Origin: Herbaspirillum rhizosphaerae_A
GTDB taxonomy: Bacteria > Pseudomonadota > Gammaproteobacteria > Burkholderiales > Burkholderiaceae_D
Length of the DNA stretch: 64,000 nt
Assembly: GCF_046025915.1 (NCBI RefSeq)
Contig: NZ_JAQQFR010000011.1
Span: 62,001-126,000, forward strand
Reading direction: 5' to 3'
The number at the start of each line of letters is the position of its first letter. Within the stretch, counting starts at the first letter, position 1. Both the position numbers and the translations under genes were made by a program. This document shows positions 61,838 through 64,000 of the stretch, piece by piece. Below the pieces are notes generated by a model. That model searched no databases and had not been told where the DNA came from. It saw nothing but the letters and a program-made list of their open reading frames with translations.

Positions 61838-61911
61838 TATCAAGGAGCGTTGCGACAAGACATCGATCTTGCCAGGCTTGATACCGTCAATATGCAACTG
61901 CGCTCACGTTA
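61838..61911 (+). promoter_or_regulatory. S-adenosylhomocysteine riboswitch upstream of ahcY
   Basis: The conserved SAH aptamer elements are present in order: GGAGCGTTGC (61844-61853), TGCCAGGCTTGAT (61870-61882) and GCAACTGCGCTCACG (61894-61908). GAGCG (61845) pairs CGCTC (61901), TTGC (61850) pairs GCAA (61894), and TATCAAG (61838) pairs CTTGATA (61877). A T-rich stretch follows before the ribosome site. This class turns on ahcY when SAH builds up. Confidence 0.92.
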
Positions 61912-61941
61912 CTTTTTTTCTGTTTTCTACGAAAGGAGGGC

Positions 61942-63372
61942 GTGAACAACGCCGCAGCCATGACTACCAATTCCACTCAAGACTATGTGATCGCTGATAT
62001 CAGCCTGGCGCAATGGGGCCACAAAGAGATCAAGATCGCTGAAACCGAAATGCCAGGCCTGATGGCCATCCGTGAAGAATTTGCTGCTGCACAGCCACTG
62101 AAGGGCGCGCGCATCACTGGTTCTATCCACATGACCATCCAGACTGCCGTGCTGATCCAGACGCTGGAAGCGCTGGGCGCCAAGGTTCGTTGGGCATCCT
62201 GCAACATCTACTCGACACAAGATCACGCTGCCGCGGCAATCGCCGACAAGGGCACGCCAGTGTTCGCGTTCAAGGGCGAGTCGCTGGACGACTACTGGGA
62301 ATTCACACACCGCATTTTCGAATGGCAAGGCGGCGAGAACGAACAGGCCAACATGATTCTGGACGACGGTGGCGACGCAACCTTGCTGCTGCATCTGGGT
62401 ACACGTGCTGAAAAAGACGCATCGGTGCTGAACAACCCGACTTCGGAAGAAGAAATCTGCCTGTTCAACTCCATCAAGAAAAAGCTGGCGACTTCGCCGA
62501 ACTGGTATTCCACGCGTCTGGCGCAAGTCAAGGGCGTGACCGAAGAAACCACCACCGGTGTGCATCGTCTGTATCAGATGTTCAAAGACGGCAAACTGGC
62601 CTTCCCTGCAATCAACGTCAACGACTCCGTCACCAAGTCCAAGTTCGACAACCTGTACGGCTGCCGCGAATCGCTGGTCGACGGTATCAAGCGCGCGACT
62701 GACGTCATGATCGCCGGCAAAGTTGCCGTCATCGCCGGTTACGGTGACGTCGGCAAGGGCTCGGCACAAGCGATGCGGGCATTGTCGGCGCAAGTCTGGG
62801 TCACTGAAATCGATCCGATCTGCGCATTGCAGGCTGCAATGGAAGGCTATCGCGTCGTGACCATGGATTACGCTGCTGAACACGGCGATATTTTCGTGAC
62901 ATGTACCGGCAACTACCATGTGATCACGCACGACCACATGAAGAAGATGAAAGACCAGGCGATCGTCTGCAACATCGGTCACTTCGACAACGAGATCGAA
63001 GTCGCCGCACTGAAGCAATACAGCTGGGAAAACATCAAGCCGCAAGTCGATCACGTCATCTTCCCTGACGGTAAGCGCATCATCCTGCTGGCGGAAGGCC
63101 GCCTGGTCAACCTCGGCTGCGGTACCGGCCATCCGTCGTACGTGATGAGCTCGTCCTTCGCCAACCAGACCATCGCTCAGATCGAACTGTTCGTGAACAC
63201 CAAGAACTATCCGGTCGGCGTCTACACGCTGCCTAAGCATCTGGACGAGAAGGTTGCACGCCTGCAGTTGAAGAAACTCAATGCACAATTGAGCACACTG
63301 ACCGCAGAACAAGCTTCGTACATCGGCGTGAAGTCCGACGGCCCTTACAAGCCTGATCACTACCGCTATTAA
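61942..63372 (+). CDS. ahcY: S-adenosylhomocysteine hydrolase
   Basis: 476 residues from a GTG at 61942; AAAGGAGGG lies just before it, and an ATG at 61960 is the alternative. The signatures GSIHMTIQTAVLI, DDGGDATLL, GYGDVGKGSAQAM (NAD loop) and the C-terminal KSDGPYKPDHYRY are typical. It splits SAH into adenosine and homocysteine. Its expression should be controlled by the riboswitch upstream. The next gene is a small membrane protein, then metF. Confidence 0.97.
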   Translation: MNNAAAMTTNSTQDYVIADISLAQWGHKEIKIAETEMPGLMAIREEFAAAQPLKGARITGSIHMTIQTAVLIQTLEALGAKVRWASCNIYSTQDHAAAAIADKGTPVFAFKGESLDDYWEFTHRIFEWQGGENEQANMILDDGGDATLLLHLGTRAEKDASVLNNPTSEEEICLFNSIKKKLATSPNWYSTRLAQVKGVTEETTTGVHRLYQMFKDGKLAFPAINVNDSVTKSKFDNLYGCRESLVDGIKRATDVMIAGKVAVIAGYGDVGKGSAQAMRALSAQVWVTEIDPICALQAAMEGYRVVTMDYAAEHGDIFVTCTGNYHVITHDHMKKMKDQAIVCNIGHFDNEIEVAALKQYSWENIKPQVDHVIFPDGKRIILLAEGRLVNLGCGTGHPSYVMSSSFANQTIAQIELFVNTKNYPVGVYTLPKHLDEKVARLQLKKLNAQLSTLTAEQASYIGVKSDGPYKPDHYRY

Positions 63373-63512
63373 TCGGCTTTAAGTTGTTTGACGGGCAATG
63401 CGGATAAAACCCGCTTGCCCGGTTTTCACCAGATTCATCCGCCATCGGCCGGACTACAGCAATTACAAAGATTGTTGGAATCCGGCCGATGCGCCGCTCG
63501 AAAGGACATTTC

Positions 63513-63863
63513 ATGCGTTTGCTCATTCTCTGGCTGATCAATGCGCTGGCTTTGCTCGCCGTGCCTTACCTCATGCATTCGGTACAGGTCGACAGCTTTG
63601 GCGCGGCACTGATCGCTGCGCTCATCCTCGGTTTCGTCAATACGCTGGTGCGGCCGGTACTGGTGATCCTGACCTTGCCGGTGACGCTGCTGACGCTGGG
63701 TTTGTTCATTCTGGTTATCAACGGTCTGATGTTCTGGGCGGTATCGCATCTGGTGGGCGGTTTCCACGTAGCGGGTTTTTGGGCGGCTGTCGGTGGCGCA
63801 CTGTTGTACAGCATCGTCTCCTGGGCGTTGTCTACACTGCTGCTGAAATCCGGACGTAACTGA
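63513..63863 (+). CDS. Small membrane protein of the phage holin 4_2 (PF04020) family
   Basis: 116 residues from the ATG at 63513, with AAAGGA upstream; the ATG at 63489 lies before that site. Four hydrophobic helices fill the protein (LLILWLINALALLAV, GAALIAALILGFVNTLV, PVTLLTLGLFILVINGLM, GALLYSIVSWAL). The family name is a domain label; there are no phage genes here. In many betaproteobacteria it sits between ahcY and metF, as here. Confidence 0.85.
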   Translation: MRLLILWLINALALLAVPYLMHSVQVDSFGAALIAALILGFVNTLVRPVLVILTLPVTLLTLGLFILVINGLMFWAVSHLVGGFHVAGFWAAVGGALLYSIVSWALSTLLLKSGRN

Positions 63864-63924
63864 TTTTTCCTGGATCCGCGCAATGAATCGCACAATGACC
63901 TGTTGTTTTACGGATTGATTTTCT

Positions 63925-64000
63925 ATGACATCACATAATTTCAGTATCGAGTTTTTTCCACCAAAGACGCCTGAAGGCACGGAAAAACTGCGCGTCACTC
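63925..64000 (+). CDS. metF: Methylenetetrahydrofolate reductase, 5' end
   Basis: Twenty-five codons are visible before the right edge: ATG at 63925, then TSHNFSIEFFPPKTPEG, which is the conserved N-terminus of MetF. The enzyme supplies methyl-THF for methionine synthesis, completing the methyl cycle with metK and ahcY. The rest is outside the window. Confidence 0.9.
   Translation, partial: MTSHNFSIEFFPPKTPEGTEKLRVT

Noticed and set aside
60560..61897. 445-codon frame opposite metK
   Set aside because: Shadow of metK; it also spans the metK promoter and the hairpin after metK, which no real gene would.
61927..63360. 477-codon frame opposite ahcY
   Set aside because: Same codon-bias shadow; the plus-strand gene is unmistakable S-adenosylhomocysteine hydrolase.
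63513..63863. Prophage remnant because of the holin-family protein
   Set aside because: No integrase, capsid or lysis genes nearby; this family member lies between ahcY and metF in many chromosomes.

Overview
The window reads as one continuous piece of a chromosome from a Gram-negative betaproteobacterium of the order Burkholderiales, most likely Oxalobacteraceae (Herbaspirillum-like). This is inferred from gene content: Burkholderia-type trimeric porins, a TctD/TctE two-component system with a Bug-type solute receptor, split birA and coaX, GTP-type PEP carboxykinase, and metK, ahcY and metF in a row with an SAH riboswitch ahead of ahcY. No species was identified by comparison. No tRNA, rRNA, CRISPR array, insertion sequence or prophage was seen.

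Bases 1-15100 are a surface-polysaccharide (O-antigen or capsule type) locus, almost all on the minus strand. A compact ten-gene run (15098 down to 6549) encodes two SDR-type sugar epimerases/dehydratases, a GmhA-like SIS isomerase, a transketolase split into two genes, a HAD phosphatase, an APH-type kinase, a methyltransferase, a zinc alcohol dehydrogenase and a phytanoyl-CoA-type oxygenase. After a lone plus-strand GSCFA gene come a family 2 glycosyltransferase, an FkbM methyltransferase, a sugar nucleotidyltransferase, a WbuC cupin and a C-methyltransferase cut by the left edge. The set suggests synthesis and decoration of an unusual, perhaps higher-carbon, sugar.

Bases 15600-26800 hold a YeiH-type transporter with its divergent LysR regulator, then an uptake locus: TctD/TctE on the minus strand and, divergently, a Bug receptor, an iron/hexose-phosphate-type ABC transporter (receptor, fused permease, ATPase) and a porin, closed by a strong terminator. 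Bases 26800-34250 carry a one-domain asparaginase, a large soluble Cache-CheW protein, an unrecognised protein, two dehydrogenases and a LysR regulator.

Bases 34250-50200 are mostly housekeeping: pckG with a long leader and a perfect palindrome, a thioesterase, ahpC-ahpF separated by a long structured spacer, a D-Ala-D-Ala carboxypeptidase, an alpha/beta hydrolase, a 2Fe-2S ferredoxin, a VanZ protein, birA, a TPR/GT41 glycosyltransferase lying between birA and coaX, a SPOR protein and argB. Two long imperfect palindromes (38044-38175 and 41347-41489) each start at the stop codon of a gene.

Bases 50200-64000 hold a TraB/GumN protein, a HAD nucleotidase, a Zur-like Fur protein, xerC and DUF484, a second porin, a Sel1 protein, dapF, two LpxL-type acyltransferases, and the activated methyl cycle genes metK, ahcY (with its riboswitch), a small holin-like membrane protein and the start of metF.
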